NCBI RefSeq assembly: GCF_014633365.1
Contig: NC_068351.1
Location: forward strand, 8,252,907-8,316,906
DNA from: Diospyros lotus
Taxonomy: Eukaryota; Streptophyta; Magnoliopsida; Ericales; Ebenaceae
Direction of reading: 5' to 3'
DNA: 64,000 nucleotides
Positions 62,306 through 64,000 of the stretch are shown here, one piece after another (within the stretch, counting starts at the first letter, position 1; each line of letters opens with the position of its first letter). Position numbers and translations under genes: made by a program. Under the pieces are notes generated by a model that worked only from the letters and a program-made list of their open reading frames with translations, had not been told where the DNA came from and made no database searches.

Positions 62306-64000
62306 GTAAATTAATACATAAATTTGGGTCATTACAATCTTAGTGGGCAAAATTGACGGCATGTATAATATATTGATTGTGCTCTTAATTACTGTAATTA
62401 ACTCCATCTAAATGCTAAATTATGCAAGTAAACTTAGGGGCTTTAGAAGTAAGACAAGAATGATAATGTGGTTATGTGGTTGCGTGAATTAAGTTGTGAA
62501 GTGCATATAAAAATTTTGGATACATTGAAATGTCCCTATAATTTTATGATAGATAGGCGCCTTCAGTAAAGGAAATACACCCATAAAACACTAAGGATAT
62601 TAACCATAATATGCCTTATGATTGTGATTATATAAGTTGCATTTGAAATTGATTATGATGGTGGGATTATGGCATATATGAAGTATATCAAGCATGGCAA
62701 GATTACTATTATGCATTCATAGTATGGCCATGTGTATGAAGCTATGTTTTAAGAGCTTGCATGTATTAAGGTATTTAATTGTGTAATGGCCTACACATGA
62801 ATAGCATAAGAAATGTTTGATTATAATTGAACATGAGGATATGAAGATGAAATTGTGCATATTTTGTATGGCGGTGTGTTCGTGTAATTCTACCGCATGG
62901 TGGTAGTGGTGGTGGAAATTGAGTTGTGATTGTGAGGCGTAAGATTGGTCCCACAATAGCCGTATCATATGATGCGTAAGATTGGGGGGTTTGAGTCCCA
63001 CAATAGCTTATGATATTGATGTGATTGCGAATGCTTCGGCACGTGATGATGATGAAGGTGGATATGATACTGATGGATGTGAAATGAGAGCATTGGGCTC
63101 ATGTTATTGATTTGGTAGCCTATCCTTGGCTGCTGGTAGGTTTGTATTCAGGGTCTTGGGCACCAGTGTATGCATTTTATGTGGGCCCTAGGGGCCACTT
63201 GTGTGTATCTATGCATTTATGTTATGGCTAGGTAATGTGTTATATAACTGCATGGCATGGATTGTGTGTCATTTATGTATATATGATACATGTGATTAAA
63301 GGGACCTTGTGTGCTAATTTGTTACGCATGTAAGTGGTTACCTTATGGGATTGAAAATGTATTTTGATAAAATGTAAGAAATTGTATTTCTTTGAGGATG
63401 TTATTGTTAAGTGTAGAAAGTATGAATCCAATTGATATCTAGATGTCTGGTAGTAATTTTTCCTTGGCTCTAAGTTATTCATGTCTTCATATATTGATCT
63501 ATTGATGCTTTCTTTTGCAATATACTTGTTGAGCCTTGTGGTTCACTTTTTTTTTTTTCTTTTGTCATTCCAAAAAAAGGAAAGATAGTTATTTAGGGCG
63601 AGTCCTGATTAAATGTGTACAGAGATATCTCAGCCTCAAGATCCATGAGAATAGTTTTGATGCCATGAGTAGAGTACGTCGTTATGTATCTTAAATCTTA
63701 GTGCCTTTTATTTCAAAAATGTATGGGTGGTAAGCCCAAGATGATGGTGTAAAGAATGTTGTATAATTTATTTTGGCTCCTATAGTTAGTGAGCAAATAC
63801 GAAAATGAAAAATTTTGAATAATTTTTGTATCTATATCCATTTTGAATGGACCTTCTCTCGAACTTCCTATGCTAGCAGGTAAATCCAGGAGCGAGGCCT
63901 TGACATAAATTTCCTTTGGTATAATAAAGAGTGGATACCATTCTTACTTGTTAAAAATAGTCGTGACGATTAATCCACAATACGTTATGCTTTAAATGAG

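Larger units (their letters stand above)
59904..62336 (-). mobile_element. Solo LTR, 2.4 kb, TSD ATCTT
   Basis: It begins TGTAAGGCCCC and ends GGGTCATTACA; ATCTT stands at 59899-59903 and 62337-62341. The minus strand has the GAGCTTGCTGAGTCATTTGG, CATTTCAGGTAAAGG block typical of these LTRs, which fixes the orientation. 60088-60215 and 60255-60395 form a near-identical direct repeat of about 150 bp. Confidence 0.85.
58300..63905 (+). mobile_element. LTR (+ strand) with GGTCGACC repeats, split by a solo LTR
   Basis: It ends CCAGGAGCGAGGCCTTGACA at 63905. Near the end GTTGAGCCTTGTGGTTCAC...CATTCCAAAAAAAGG matches the GAGCTTGCTGAGTC...CAGGTAA block of the other Gypsy-type LTRs. 59400-59640 carries the palindrome cluster. 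The left end (about 58.3 kb) is a guess from where the satellite text stops. Frames at 58840-59131 fall on a (TTC)n run. Confidence 0.45.

Overview
This is nuclear DNA of a flowering plant. The evidence is the AT-rich, intron-containing gene of a plant-specific family (ankyrin repeats plus a PGG membrane domain) and a density of plant transposons (CACTA, hAT, Mutator-like, Helitron, Tourist-type MITEs, Gypsy and Copia LTRs) that fills most of the window. I cannot name the species. I saw no rRNA, tRNA or CRISPR array.

The only gene that reads as intact is an ankyrin-PGG gene on the + strand, 35615-44759, called gene B here. Six exons join in phase to a 660-residue protein with N-terminal ankyrin repeats, a second ankyrin block and four C-terminal membrane segments (ACD6/ITN1-like). 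About 5.2 kb of nested retrotransposon debris sits in its first intron. A second copy, gene A (14685-21169), keeps perfect exons 5-6 but has a frameshift in exon 1, a lost exon-1 splice donor, an in-frame stop in exon 2 and a 1-base loss at the start of exon 3. A third copy survives only as a broken exon 1 (about 21892-22079). Genes A and B lie in a tandem segmental duplication: unit 1 about 7985-21590, unit 2 about 22350-45160. The two units act as empty-site controls for each other, so many insertions can be placed to the base.

Layout: 1-7500, an array of about 690-bp repeats with TAGCGACGGG-type motifs, broken by an hAT-like element that itself holds a solo LTR, and by a Helitron. 7600-14680, unit-1 flank with Tourist-type MITEs. 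14685-21169, gene A with a nested CACTA and a foldback element. 21890-22330, remnant of copy C and a truncated hAT. 22350-35600, unit-2 flank containing a 2.0-kb insertion and a 6.1-kb CACTA element. That CACTA carries a deletion-fused transposase gene and two exons that I read as a captured oxysterol-binding-protein (ORP) gene fragment. 35615-44759, gene B. 45400-50303, a Gypsy-type LTR with a second LTR nested inside it (TSD TAAAA). 50671-51707, an hAT with transposase remnant. 53730-58290, a degenerate satellite-like tract broken by an hAT-like element, a Mutator-like element with 9-bp TSD and two MITEs. 58300-63905, a further LTR with another solo LTR nested in it (TSD ATCTT).

A recurring oddity is that four different retroelement-like stretches each carry a private cluster of a short dispersed palindrome (GTCGAC-type, GTTTCGAAAC, GAGCTC, GGTCGACC).
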